A stretch of DNA of 64,000 nt from Simplicispira sedimenti (GTDB lineage: Bacteria; Pseudomonadota; Gammaproteobacteria; Burkholderiales; Burkholderiaceae_C): NCBI RefSeq assembly GCF_022760965.1, contig NZ_JAKVIJ010000006.1:167459-231458 (forward strand), read 5' to 3'. Below, in pieces: positions 16,775 through 26,356 of the stretch; the first letter of the stretch is position 1; the number at the start of each line of letters is the position of its first letter. The notes under the pieces are model-generated. The model had not been told where the DNA came from. It was given only the letters and a program-made list of their open reading frames with translations, and ran no database searches. A program made the translations under genes and the position numbers.

Positions 16775-19481
16775 GCTTGTCGTAAAGCTCCTGCGCGGGC
16801 AAGGGCCTGCTGAACAGGTAGCCCTGCATCAGATCACAACCGGCAGCCTGCAAAAACGCGCGCTGCTCCTCCGTTTCCACCCCTTCGGCCACCGTCTGCA
16901 TGCGAAGGTTGCGCGCCAGCCCGATGATGCTGTGCACGATGGCTGCACTGTCAGGGTGCACCGTCGCGTCCTGTACGAACGAGCGGTCGATCTTGAGCTG
17001 GTCGATCGGAAAGCGCCGCAGGTAGGCCAGTGAGGAATACCCGGTGCCGAAGTCATCCACCGCCACACCCACGCCCAGCGCCTTGAGCTCTGCCAGGGTT
17101 TGGCTTGCCCGCTCGGCGTTGTGCATGACCACGCTCTCCGTAATTTCCAGTTTGAGCTGACGGCCCCCCAGGCCTGCCTGGCGCAGCGCCTGGCGCACGC
17201 TATCGACCAATCCCTCGTCCTGGAACTGGCGCGCCGACAGGTTGACCGCCACGCGCAGTTCCAGCCCTTGGGCCTGCCACTGGCGCACCTGCTGGCAGGC
17301 GGTCTCCAGCACCCATTGCCCGATGGGAACAATAAGCCCCGTTTCTTCGGCCAATGGGATGAAATCTGCCGGTGACACCAGCTTGCCGTCCTGCGTCTGC
17401 CAGCGCACCAACGCCTCCACATCGTTGACTGTTTGGGTGGTCAGATGCATCAGCGGCTGGTAGTGCAGACGCAGTTCGCCACGCTCCAGCGCACGGCGCA
17501 GGCGGGCTTCGAGTTCCAACTTCTGCAGTGCCTGGGTATTGAGGTCAGCGGTGTAAAAGCACAAGGTGTTGCGCCCCGACTCCTTGGCGCGGTACATGGC
17601 CGCGTCGGCGTTGCGCAGCAAGGTGTCGTAGTTGGCACCGTCCTGCGGAAACAGGCTGAGACCGATGCTGGCCGAGAGCGTCAGCTCGTGCTCCTGCAGT
17701 TGCAGCGGCCGGGCAATGTCTTGCAAGATGCGGTGGGCCACCATGGCGGCCTGCTGGGCGTCGGCCAAGTCGGGCAGCACGATGACGAAATCATCGCCCC
17801 CCATGCGCGCTGCCGTGTCGCAATCGCGCAGTTGCGCGGCAATGCGCCCGGCCACGGCACGCAGAAGGGCATCGCCGCTGGCATGGCCCAGGCTGTCGTT
17901 GATACGCTTGAAGTTGTCCAGATCGAGGTACAGCAGAGCCACGTTCCCATGCTGCTTGTGCGCCAGCGCCACGGCTAGGTCGGCACGTTCCCGGAGCCGG
18001 TTGCGATTGGCCAGGCCGGTGAGCTCGTCCAGGTTGTTCTGGCGCTCCAGCTGCTCTTCGTAGCGTTTGCGGTCGGTAATGTCGTTGAGGATGCCCACGA
18101 AATGCGTGACCTGTCCTGCGTCATCGGGTACCGGGGCCAGAGAAAGATCGCACCAGAACACCGTGCCATCCTTGCGCTGGTTGCTCAACTCAACCTGCGC
18201 TTCACCCCGCTCCCGGATTGCAGCAGCCACCTCACGCACACCGGACTGGCCCTCGTCGCCCCCCAGCAGAAAACCAGGGTCCCGCCCCAGTACATCAGCA
18301 GCGCTGTAGCCCGTGATGCGTTCAAAGGCGGGGTTCACATATTCCAGCACCAGCGCATCGGACTTTCGGGCCAGCAGCATGATGCCGTTGGCCGAGGCCT
18401 GCACTGCACTGCTGCTGAGCCGATTCGCCTCCTCCGCCGATCTGCGACGAGTTTCCTTCTCGAAGTTGGTCAGGGCAAAGCACACATCCGTGACTATCTC
18501 CTGAACCAGATTGCGCAGCTCGTCATCGAAAAACCCCCTCTCGGCGGCGTACAGCGTCAGACTTCCGACGACGCGCCCATCAATGCGCAACGGATAGCAT
18601 GCGCCTGCGGCAAAACCGTGGCGCAGGTAGTCTTCGCACAAGGGCGCCAGCACCGGATCGGCCTGCAAGTCATTGCAGAGATACGGTTCCCCTCGCGCCA
18701 ACGACCATTCCACCAGCGTGCGTGATGGTCCGCGCATACCCAGCGGCGCCATACGTGCAAACCACGCCGGTTCCTCGCCGCATCGTGCCACTGGCGTCAC
18801 CTCACCAGTCTCGTCGTGCACGACCCCCACCCATGCCATGCGCAAGCCACCGCGCTCCACGGCAATGCGGCACAGCTGGTTGAACAGCGTGTTGCGGTCG
18901 CTGGTATGTACGATGGCTTGGTTGGTTTCACTCAGCGCGGCATACAGGCGATTGAGCCGCACGATGCGCTGGTGCGCAAGGTTCAGCTCAGACAGGCGTT
19001 GCTCCAGCTCCAGGCTGCGCTGCTCCAGCTTGCGCACCAGCACGGCGTTGTACATGCTGAGCATGTCCGACTCGGGCAACGTGGAGGCACGCGGCGCCAA
19101 CTGGCGCTTCCACGCCGCATCCATCACCGCCTGCACACGCTGCATGAAAACATCCGGCTCGGCGGGTTTGACGATGAAGGCATCGGCACCCATGTCGAGG
19201 GCCAGTTGTTCGTCCTTGGGTTCGGTGTAGGTAGCGGTATAGACGATGAAAGGAATACGGCACAAGGTGTCGTCCGCCTTCCAGTTTCGCAGCAAGGTGT
19301 AGCCGTCCATGACGGGCATCAGCAGGTCGCTGACCACGAGGTCGGGGGGCTGCGCGCGCGCCAGCTCCAGGGCCTGGGCGCCCTGGTCAGCTTCTTGCAC
19401 CGCATAGCCATGGCCGCGCAGCAATTGGCACAGCAAGTAGCGGTTCTCTTCGCGGTCGTCCACCACCAGGGCACGCATCAC
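16749..19481 (-). CDS. Response-regulator c-di-GMP protein: REC-GAF-PAS-GGDDF-EAL
   Basis: 910 residues. An N-terminal receiver (LVVDDREENRYLLCQLL; phospho-acceptor in VVSDLLMPVMDGY; KPAEPD lysine), a coiled coil, a GAF-like domain (~180-350), PAS, then GGDEF and EAL domains. The cyclase motif is GGDDF rather than GG(D/E)EF, with RDCD in the I-site position, so cyclase activity is doubtful. The EAL half (VEALVRWQ; DDFGTGYSSLAYL; LKIDRSF) has the catalytic motifs. It is the last gene of a three-gene minus-strand operon (kinase, receiver, this protein), joined by 4-bp overlaps, so its receiver is probably phosphorylated by that kinase. Its 3' end overlaps hoxW. Confidence 0.88.
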   Translation of the reverse strand: MMRALVVDDREENRYLLCQLLRGHGYAVQEADQGAQALELARAQPPDLVVSDLLMPVMDGYTLLRNWKADDTLCRIPFIVYTATYTEPKDEQLALDMGADAFIVKPAEPDVFMQRVQAVMDAAWKRQLAPRASTLPESDMLSMYNAVLVRKLEQRSLELEQRLSELNLAHQRIVRLNRLYAALSETNQAIVHTSDRNTLFNQLCRIAVERGGLRMAWVGVVHDETGEVTPVARCGEEPAWFARMAPLGMRGPSRTLVEWSLARGEPYLCNDLQADPVLAPLCEDYLRHGFAAGACYPLRIDGRVVGSLTLYAAERGFFDDELRNLVQEIVTDVCFALTNFEKETRRRSAEEANRLSSSAVQASANGIMLLARKSDALVLEYVNPAFERITGYSAADVLGRDPGFLLGGDEGQSGVREVAAAIRERGEAQVELSNQRKDGTVFWCDLSLAPVPDDAGQVTHFVGILNDITDRKRYEEQLERQNNLDELTGLANRNRLRERADLAVALAHKQHGNVALLYLDLDNFKRINDSLGHASGDALLRAVAGRIAAQLRDCDTAARMGGDDFVIVLPDLADAQQAAMVAHRILQDIARPLQLQEHELTLSASIGLSLFPQDGANYDTLLRNADAAMYRAKESGRNTLCFYTADLNTQALQKLELEARLRRALERGELRLHYQPLMHLTTQTVNDVEALVRWQTQDGKLVSPADFIPLAEETGLIVPIGQWVLETACQQVRQWQAQGLELRVAVNLSARQFQDEGLVDSVRQALRQAGLGGRQLKLEITESVVMHNAERASQTLAELKALGVGVAVDDFGTGYSSLAYLRRFPIDQLKIDRSFVQDATVHPDSAAIVHSIIGLARNLRMQTVAEGVETEEQRAFLQAAGCDLMQGYLFSRPLPAQELYDKLMQPRQGL

Positions 19482-19852
19482 CGGGCCTCCGGCACGAAGC
19501 GCTCGACCAACGCCACAAACGTCTGCGGGTCAATGGGCTTCTCGATATAGCCGTCGCAACCGGACGCCAGACAGCGCTCACGGTCACCAGCCATGGCGTA
19601 AGAGGTGACCGCAACGATGGGTACTGCAGCGCTGCGCGGATCCGCGCGCAATGCCTGGGCCACCGCATAGCCGTCCATGCCGGGGAGCTGGATGTCCAGC
19701 AGGATCAGCACCGGATCGACCGTACGCGCCAACGCCAGCCCGCTGGGTCCATCTTCGGCATGAACCATTTCCCAACCACTGGCTTCCAGAAGAAAACCCG
19801 CGAGGTAGCGGTTTTGCGCGTTGTCCTCGATCATCAAAATGCGGCGGTTCAT
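19478..19852 (-). CDS. Single-domain CheY-like response regulator
   Basis: 124 residues, a receiver domain only. Key residues: acidic pair IEDNAQNRY near the N-terminus, phospho-acceptor Asp in LILLDIQLPGMDGY (~residue 53), Thr in VAVTSYAM and Lys in YIEKPID. It overlaps the kinase gene upstream and the REC-GGDEF-EAL gene downstream by 4 bp each, so the three are one transcription and translation unit. It is either a phosphate shuttle or sink between the kinase and the c-di-GMP effector, or a separate output through protein binding. Confidence 0.9.
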   Translation of the reverse strand: MNRRILMIEDNAQNRYLAGFLLEASGWEMVHAEDGPSGLALARTVDPVLILLDIQLPGMDGYAVAQALRADPRSAAVPIVAVTSYAMAGDRERCLASGCDGYIEKPIDPQTFVALVERFVPEAR

Positions 19853-22401
19853 GCGGTTTCCCCCTGCTCAGGCGCTTGCATGGGCAGCACGATGGTGAAG
19901 GTACTGCCCTGTCCCCAGGTGCTGGCCACCTCGACACGCCCACCCATCAGGTCGGCCAGACGACGGCAGATGGCCAGGCCCAACCCGGTTCCATCGTGCT
20001 TGCGTGACAGCGCGGAGTCAATCTGGTGGAAGGGTGCAAACAAGCGCGCCATGTCTTCCTCCCTAATGCCCATGCCAGTGTCGCTGATATCCAGGCGCAC
20101 CATGGTGCGTACGTCGCCATCCTTTGTCGATGGTTCGTCAAAGCACGACACGCGCAATGCCACATGACCGGTCTCAGTGAACTTGATGGCATTGCTCAGC
20201 AAGTTCAGCATTACCTGCTCCACCCGCCGCGCGTCGCTGAGCATGTGATCCAACCCCTGGGGCACCTCCACCCGCAACTGCAGGTGTTTTTTGTCGGCCA
20301 GCGGACGCACGATGTCCAGCACCTTGCGAACCGAATGCACCAGATCGAAGGGCTCACGCGAAACCTTGAGCTCACCCGCCTCGATCTTGGAAATGTCGAG
20401 CACGTCGTTGATGAGCGCCAGCAGGTGACGTGAGCTGTCGCGCACCATGCCCAATTGTTTGCTTTGCTCTGCCGTCAACGGGCCCGCCAGACCCTGGAGA
20501 ATGATGCCGGTGAACCCGATGATGGAGTTGAGCGGCGTGCGCAGTTCATGGCTCATGGTGGCCAGGAAGGCCGACTTGATACGGTCTGCCGCCTCGGCCG
20601 CCTCCTTGGCCTGGCGCATCGCCTCCTTGGCGGCACGCTCGGCCGTCACGTCCTCCATCACACCCACCAAGCCACGCGAGAGATCGGAGGGATCGAGCGC
20701 GCGGACATAGATGCGACTCCAGAACAGACTTCCATCCTTGCGACGCATCTGTTCCTCGCGCTGGTGCGTCGCACCCTGCCCCGCCAGCGAGTAGATGATG
20801 TCCCCCGCCTGCTGGTAGGCCTCTTCGGAGGTGTACCAAGCCTGCGGTGTCGTGCCCAGCAACTCGCCAGCGCTGTAACCCAGCATCTGCTCCAGTTTGC
20901 CATTGCAGCGGCGCACCACCCGATCCTGCAACAGCACGATGCCCGAATGGACGGCTTCGAAGATGGCCGCCTGCTCATCGTGCGCAGCCTTGAGCGCTGC
21001 CTGCGCCTCCCGGATCGGGGTGATGTCCACGATCACTCCCACCAGGCCCAGGGGCTGACCCTCCGCGTCCTGAAATCCACTGACGGCGTACAAGGTCTGG
21101 TGCACCTGCCCGTCCACAAAAGGCATGGCGGCCTCGCGCGCAATGCGGCTGCTTTCGGCCAGAACGCGCGCGTCTTCAGCCTGGTAGGCATGCCGATCGG
21201 ACAAGGGCAGGTAGTCCAGCTCCAGCACGGTCTTGCCCACAAACGACGCACGCAGGACGCCAAACGCCTCTTCGTAGGCCTTGTTGCATCCGCGAAAACG
21301 CAGGTCTGGCCCCTTGTAGAAAATGGGATTTGGAATGTGATCGATGATGGCCTGCAGGAACGACCCCAATGCGGCCAATTCGGCCGTGCGCTCCTGCACG
21401 CGCACCTCCAGCCCCTTGGCGTGGGCATGCGCCTCTTCGTACAGACGGGCGTTCTCCGTGGCCAGCGCCTGAATCTCCCCGTTGTTCTTGCGCAGCTGCG
21501 CCGTGCGGACAGCCACCTGCCTGCGCAACACCCACAGACCCACCACGCTGGCCAAGAGCAGGGCACCAGCAGCCGAGCCCACAGGCAGCAGCCAGGACGG
21601 GGTGGCAGTGCGCACCTCATCCACGGCCCAACGCCGCAAGGAGCGGAAATAGAGCGAGTCAGAATCCTGTTTGAGCGCCCGCAGATGGCGATCCAGGGTC
21701 TGCAGCAATGCGGGGTCACCGTTGCGCGGCGCCGCAAAGAACAACTGTGAGGGGCTGAAGATGATGGCCGTGTCCTGCAGCCCGTAGCGCGGGGCGTTGC
21801 GCACCCCATAGAAACGGTTGGTCACCACCGCATCGGCCTGCCCCTTGGCCACGGCGTCAAAGGCGGCGTCGTAATCGGGCCGAACCACCCATTGCACCTG
21901 CAGGCTGAAGCTGCGTGCCATGTCGTCCAGCTGGCGCTCCTGTACGGAACCGCCCAGCACGGCCACCCGCTGACCCTGCATATCCAGAATGGAGCGGATC
22001 GGACTGTCCTTGCGTGTATAGACTTGGTTCCAGCTCGACAGCACCGGCTCATCATGGAAGGCGTAGCGCCCTTCACGCTCCGGATTGCGAGCCACATCGG
22101 GCATGAGGTCAATCTCGCCCCGCTCCAGGCGCTGCAGGCCTTCGGCCCAGGTTCCGGGCACAAACTCCAACTCCCAGCCCTCTTGCCGCGCTATGCCTTG
22201 CAAGAGATCCACAAAAATGCCTTCGGCCTTCCCGTCGGTGAAGGCGACCTTGGGACTGTTCTGGTACACCCCGATGCGCAGCTTGTCTGCACCCCAGGCA
22301 GGCGCCAGCACCAAGCACAGGCAGAGGCAGAGGCAAGCCACCCCCCTCACGGCGCCAAGGCTGACGACACCCAACCCACGAGCCCGGCGTTGATGCGACA
22401 T
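19849..22401 (-). CDS. Sensor histidine kinase with periplasmic solute-binding domain and two PAS domains
   Basis: 850 residues. Signal or anchor peptide (GVACLCLCLCLVLAPAWG), a periplasmic family-3 solute-binding domain (KLRIGVYQNSPKVAFTDGKAEG..., to ~265), one transmembrane helix (LLPVGSAAGALLLASVVGLWVL), coiled coil, two PAS domains, HisKA (MSHELRTPLNSIIGF) and HATPase (N-box LLSNAIKFTETG, DTGMGI, GTGLGLAI). No fused receiver; two receivers follow in the operon. ATG 22401 was chosen because GGGAGG lies eight bases before it; the frame is open further upstream without similarity. The domain design resembles BvgS/EvgS-like sensors of small molecules; the ligand is unknown. Confidence 0.9.
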   Translation of the reverse strand: MSHQRRARGLGVVSLGAVRGVACLCLCLCLVLAPAWGADKLRIGVYQNSPKVAFTDGKAEGIFVDLLQGIARQEGWELEFVPGTWAEGLQRLERGEIDLMPDVARNPEREGRYAFHDEPVLSSWNQVYTRKDSPIRSILDMQGQRVAVLGGSVQERQLDDMARSFSLQVQWVVRPDYDAAFDAVAKGQADAVVTNRFYGVRNAPRYGLQDTAIIFSPSQLFFAAPRNGDPALLQTLDRHLRALKQDSDSLYFRSLRRWAVDEVRTATPSWLLPVGSAAGALLLASVVGLWVLRRQVAVRTAQLRKNNGEIQALATENARLYEEAHAHAKGLEVRVQERTAELAALGSFLQAIIDHIPNPIFYKGPDLRFRGCNKAYEEAFGVLRASFVGKTVLELDYLPLSDRHAYQAEDARVLAESSRIAREAAMPFVDGQVHQTLYAVSGFQDAEGQPLGLVGVIVDITPIREAQAALKAAHDEQAAIFEAVHSGIVLLQDRVVRRCNGKLEQMLGYSAGELLGTTPQAWYTSEEAYQQAGDIIYSLAGQGATHQREEQMRRKDGSLFWSRIYVRALDPSDLSRGLVGVMEDVTAERAAKEAMRQAKEAAEAADRIKSAFLATMSHELRTPLNSIIGFTGIILQGLAGPLTAEQSKQLGMVRDSSRHLLALINDVLDISKIEAGELKVSREPFDLVHSVRKVLDIVRPLADKKHLQLRVEVPQGLDHMLSDARRVEQVMLNLLSNAIKFTETGHVALRVSCFDEPSTKDGDVRTMVRLDISDTGMGIREEDMARLFAPFHQIDSALSRKHDGTGLGLAICRRLADLMGGRVEVASTWGQGSTFTIVLPMQAPEQGETA

Positions 22402-22694
22402 GGAACGAACCTCCCTGCGGGCATTCGACGCCCGCGCTTGCATCGAAAACATGATACGCGCGCACCGTGTCGGACAACAACGGCAAAAATGTATCCACGG
22501 TGCCTGGCTGGAACGCGTTGGTGATTCGCCCCAGCATGCCGGGTCCATGCACCGATTCACTGACCCGCATCAAAGTCCCCGGCCTTGCGCGCGCCCAACC
22601 CAGGGATTTACCCGAGAGCCACCGCCCTGCCCACACGCCTAGACTTTGGCTTCCTGCACCATCGTGGCTGCAGGCCCGAGGACAGGAGCTTGCC
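22402..22694. promoter_or_regulatory. Divergent upstream region between the sensor kinase and the KOR-associated flavoprotein
   Basis: This 293-bp gap must hold the promoters of both divergent operons. No strong sigma-70 pair, sigma-54 GG-N10-GC pair or clear operator dyad could be assigned by eye. The + strand has open reading frame through most of it, but the sequence has no family similarity and the flavoprotein start is better placed at 22695. Confidence 0.45.
22684..22688 (+). promoter_or_regulatory. Ribosome binding site deciding a TTG start
   Basis: AGGAG, with six bases to the TTG at 22695. This is the best Shine-Dalgarno match near the conserved N-terminus of the flavoprotein and there is no ATG in frame between it and the first conserved residues. 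Confidence 0.7.
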
Positions 22695-24527
22695 TTGCAG
22701 CCTACCCACACGGACCCTCCAGACTACTTCCACAAAGTTGTCGATTGCCAGTGGGCCTGTCCTGCCCACACCCCCGTACCCGAATACATCCGCCTGATCG
22801 GCCAGGGCCGCTACGACGATGCCTACATGATCAACTGGGTGTCCAACGTGTTCCCCGGCGTGCTGGGCCGCACCTGCGATCGGCCCTGCGAACCCGCCTG
22901 CCGGCGCGGCCGGGTGGAAGAAAGCAATGGCGCGCACCCCGAGCCCGTGGCCATCTGCCGCCTCAAACGCGTGGCGGCAGACCACAAGTCCGGCGTGAAG
23001 CTGCGCATGCCCACCATCGCGCCGCCCAATGGCAAGCGCGTGGCCTGCGTCGGAGCGGGGCCGTCTTCGCTGACCGTGGCCCGCGACCTGGCGCCGCTGG
23101 GCTACGAGATCACGGTGTTCGATGGCGAGACCCAGGCGGGCGGCTTCATCCGCAGTCAGATCCCGCGCTTTCGCCTGCCCGAGTCGGTGATCGACGAGGA
23201 AACCGGCTACATCCTCGACATGGGGGTGCACTTTCGCAGCGGCCAGCGCGTGGATTCCCTGCGTTCACTGCTGGAACAAGGCTACGACGCAGTGTTTGTG
23301 GGCAGCGGCGCGCCGCGCGGGCGCGACCTGGACATTCCCGGGCGGCGCGAGATCGGCGACAACATCCACATCGGCATCGACTGGCTGGCATCGGTGTCCT
23401 TCGGGCATGTCTCGCAGATTGCGCCGCGCGTCATCGTGCTTGGCGGTGGCAACACCGCCATGGACTGCTGCCGCTCGGCACGGCGCCTGGGCGGCACCGA
23501 CGTCAAGGTCATCGTGCGCAGCGGCTTTGACGAGATGAAGGCCTCGCCCTGGGAAAAAGAGGATGCCCTGCATGAGGGCATCCCGATCCTGAACTTCCAC
23601 GTGCCCAAGACCTTCGAGCACAACAACGGCAAGCTCACGGGCATGACCTTCGAGGTCGTACGCGCCGAATACGACGCACAAGGGCGTCGCCACTTGTTGC
23701 CCACCGGCGAACCCGATGTGCTGGTGCCCTGCGACGTGGTGCTGATCGCCGTGGGCCAGGAAAACGCCTTTCCCTGGATCGAGCCCGACCTGGGCATCGC
23801 CTTCGACCGCTGGGGCCTGCCGCAACTGACCGAAGGCACGTTCCAGTCCACGCTGCCTCAGGTGTTCTTCGGCGGCGATGCGGCTTATGGCCCCAAGAAC
23901 ATCATCACCGCCGTGGCCCAGGGGCACGAGGCGGCGGTCTCGATCGACCGCTTCCTGCACGGCGAGGATGTGCGCCAACGCCCCACGCCACGCACCCTGC
24001 TGCGCTCCACCAAGATGGGCATCCATGAATGGAGCTATGACAACGATGTCTCCAACGATGCCCGCTTCAAGGTGCCCTGGGCACAGGCCGAGGTGGCACT
24101 GGCCAGCATCCGCGTCGAGGTCGAACTCGGCTTCGATGCCGGCACCGCGTTCAAGGAGGCCAGCCGCTGCCTGAACTGCGACGTGCAGACCGTGTTCAAC
24201 CGCGCCACCTGCATCGAATGCGATGCCTGCGCCGACATCTGCCCGATGGACTGCATCACCTTCACCAGCAACGGCGAGGAGACCGACCTGCGCGGCCGCC
24301 TCAAGGCCCCGGCGCGCAATCTGGCGCAAGACCTGTTGGTGTCGGCACCCCTCAAGACCGGGCGCGTGATGGTCAAGGACGAGGACGTCTGCCTGCACTG
24401 CGGCCTGTGCGCCGAGCGCTGCCCCACCGGCGCCTGGGACATGCAGAAGTTCCGGCTCGACACCACGCAGGCCGGGCCGTTGTGCCGGGACACCCGCGCC
24501 ACCCCACGCATGCCGGAGGCCGCATGA
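22695..24527 (+). CDS. FAD/NAD(P)-binding iron-sulfur oxidoreductase, probable electron-transfer partner of 2-oxoacid:ferredoxin oxidoreductase
   Basis: 610 residues resembling the glutamate synthase small subunit family. N-terminal cysteine motifs (CQWACPAHTPVPEY; CDRPCEPACRRG) bind [4Fe-4S] clusters; two dinucleotide-binding motifs follow, VACVGAGPSSLTVARDL for FAD and VIVLGGGNTAMDCCRSA for NAD(P)H. The C-terminus is a two-cluster ferredoxin domain: CIECDACADICPMDC and CLHCGLCAERCPTG. It likely moves electrons between NAD(P)(H) and ferredoxin or directly to KorAB. The likely start is the TTG at 22695, just after AGGAG. Its stop overlaps the ATG of korA, so it is part of the same operon. This resembles the third component of the Thauera-type KOR system, from family knowledge; direction of electron flow is not known. 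Confidence 0.88.
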   Translation: MQPTHTDPPDYFHKVVDCQWACPAHTPVPEYIRLIGQGRYDDAYMINWVSNVFPGVLGRTCDRPCEPACRRGRVEESNGAHPEPVAICRLKRVAADHKSGVKLRMPTIAPPNGKRVACVGAGPSSLTVARDLAPLGYEITVFDGETQAGGFIRSQIPRFRLPESVIDEETGYILDMGVHFRSGQRVDSLRSLLEQGYDAVFVGSGAPRGRDLDIPGRREIGDNIHIGIDWLASVSFGHVSQIAPRVIVLGGGNTAMDCCRSARRLGGTDVKVIVRSGFDEMKASPWEKEDALHEGIPILNFHVPKTFEHNNGKLTGMTFEVVRAEYDAQGRRHLLPTGEPDVLVPCDVVLIAVGQENAFPWIEPDLGIAFDRWGLPQLTEGTFQSTLPQVFFGGDAAYGPKNIITAVAQGHEAAVSIDRFLHGEDVRQRPTPRTLLRSTKMGIHEWSYDNDVSNDARFKVPWAQAEVALASIRVEVELGFDAGTAFKEASRCLNCDVQTVFNRATCIECDACADICPMDCITFTSNGEETDLRGRLKAPARNLAQDLLVSAPLKTGRVMVKDEDVCLHCGLCAERCPTGAWDMQKFRLDTTQAGPLCRDTRATPRMPEAA

Positions 24528-26356
24528 AGCGCATCGAAGCCATCAACGACTTTGTCATCAAGTTCGCCAACGTCAACGGCTCGGGCTCGGCCTCGGCCAA
24601 CGAACTGTTCGCCAAGGCCATCCTGCGCATGGGGGTGCCGGTGAGCCCGCGCAACATCTTTCCCAGCAACATCCAGGGCATGCCCACCTGGTACGAAGCC
24701 CGCGTGTGCGAAAAAGGCTATCTGGGGCGGCGCGGCGGCGTGGACATGATGGTGGCCATGAACCCGCAAACCTGGGACGCCGATGTGGCCGAGATCACGC
24801 CCGGTGGCTACCTGTTCTACGACAGCACGCGGCCTATCCCCGCCGCCAAGTTCCGCCCCGACATCGCAGTCATCGGCATGCCACTGACCGAGATCAGCAA
24901 CAACACCTACTCCGACCCCCGCCAGCGCCAGCTGTTCAAGAACATCATCTACGTGGGCGCGCTGTCGGTGCTGCTCGACGTGGAGGCCGAAGTCTTCGAA
25001 AAGCTCTTTGCCGAACAGTACCGGGGCAAGGAAATGCTGCTCGACTCCAACGTGCGCGCACTGCACCTGGGGCGCGACTACGCCCGCGAGCACCTGCAGG
25101 CGCCGCTGGGCATCCGCGTGCAGCGCGCCGACCAAGTGGGCGACCGCATCTTCACCGACGGCAACAGCGCCGCCGCGCTGGGCTGCGTGTACGGCGGCGC
25201 CACCGTGGCGGCCTGGTACCCGATCACGCCGTCCTCCTCGGTGCCCGAGGCCTTCCAGAAATACTGCGACAAGTTCCGCGTGGACCCCGATACCGGTCGC
25301 AGCAAATATGCCATCGTGCAGGCGGAGGACGAGCTGGCTTCCATTGGCATGGTGGTGGGTGCGGGGTGGAACGGCGCACGTGCCTTCACGGCCACATCGG
25401 GGCCGGGCATTTCGCTGATGACGGAGTTCATCGGCCTGGCCTACTTCGCCGAGATTCCGGTCACCATCATCAACGTGCAGCGCGGCGGGCCGTCCACCGG
25501 CATGCCCACGCGCACGCAGCAGTCCGACTTGATCGCCTGCGCCTACGCCTCGCACGGCGACACCAAGCATGTGCTGCTGTTGCCGGAGGACCCGCACGAG
25601 TGCTTCGAGCACGCCGCCGCCGCGCTCGACCTGGCGGACCGGCTGCAGACGCCCATCTTCGTGATGACCGACCTCGACATCGGCATGAACCAGCGCCTGT
25701 GCAAGCCCTTTGCCTGGGACGACGCGCGCCAATACGACCGGGGCAAGGTCATGACCGCCGAGGAGCTGGAAGCCGGCAAGGATTTCGGTCGCTACAAGGA
25801 CGTGGACGGCGACGGCATTCCCTGGCGCACCTACCCTGGCACCCACCCCACCAAGGGCAGCTTCTTCACGCGCGGCACCACACGCGACCCCTACGCCCGC
25901 TACTCCGAGCGCGGGCCGGACTACATCTACAACATGGAGCGCCTGCTGCGCAAATTCTGCACGGCAGCGGACCTGGTGCCCCAGCCGGTGCTGCGCCCTG
26001 CTGCGCGGCCCACGGCCCTGGGCGTGATCTATTTCGGCTCCACCAGTCCGGCCATGCAGGAGGCACTGGACGTTCTGGAGGCTGAAGGGGTCCATCTGGA
26101 CGCCATGCGCCTGCGCGCCTTCCCCTTCCCCGAGGTGGTGGACCAGTTCATCGCAGCCCATGAACAGGTGTTCGTGGTGGAACAGAACCGCGATGCCCAG
26201 ATGCACGCCCTGCTGGTCAACGAACTGCAGGTGGACCCGGCACGCCTCATCAAGGTGCTGCACTACGACGGCACACCCATCACCGCGCGTTTCATTGCCC
26301 AGGCCATCCAGAAGCATCTGCAGGGCGCCCAGGCATCGCTCAAGGAGGCCGCATGA
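24524..26356 (+). CDS. korA: 2-oxoacid:ferredoxin oxidoreductase, fused gamma-alpha subunit
   Basis: 610 residues. The first ~190 residues are the gamma domain (GSASANELFAKAILRMGVPV) and the rest the alpha domain with the substrate/TPP-interface motif AAWYPITPSSSVPEA, PGISLMTEF and VQRGGPSTGMPT. Together with KorB it interconverts a 2-oxoacid (most likely 2-oxoglutarate) plus CoA with acyl-CoA, CO2 and reduced ferredoxin. The gamma-alpha fusion and pairing with a short beta subunit are characteristic of KorAB enzymes. ATG 24524 overlaps the flavoprotein stop; the korB ATG overlaps this gene's stop. Substrate specificity cannot be settled from sequence alone. Confidence 0.9.
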   Translation: MKRIEAINDFVIKFANVNGSGSASANELFAKAILRMGVPVSPRNIFPSNIQGMPTWYEARVCEKGYLGRRGGVDMMVAMNPQTWDADVAEITPGGYLFYDSTRPIPAAKFRPDIAVIGMPLTEISNNTYSDPRQRQLFKNIIYVGALSVLLDVEAEVFEKLFAEQYRGKEMLLDSNVRALHLGRDYAREHLQAPLGIRVQRADQVGDRIFTDGNSAAALGCVYGGATVAAWYPITPSSSVPEAFQKYCDKFRVDPDTGRSKYAIVQAEDELASIGMVVGAGWNGARAFTATSGPGISLMTEFIGLAYFAEIPVTIINVQRGGPSTGMPTRTQQSDLIACAYASHGDTKHVLLLPEDPHECFEHAAAALDLADRLQTPIFVMTDLDIGMNQRLCKPFAWDDARQYDRGKVMTAEELEAGKDFGRYKDVDGDGIPWRTYPGTHPTKGSFFTRGTTRDPYARYSERGPDYIYNMERLLRKFCTAADLVPQPVLRPAARPTALGVIYFGSTSPAMQEALDVLEAEGVHLDAMRLRAFPFPEVVDQFIAAHEQVFVVEQNRDAQMHALLVNELQVDPARLIKVLHYDGTPITARFIAQAIQKHLQGAQASLKEAA

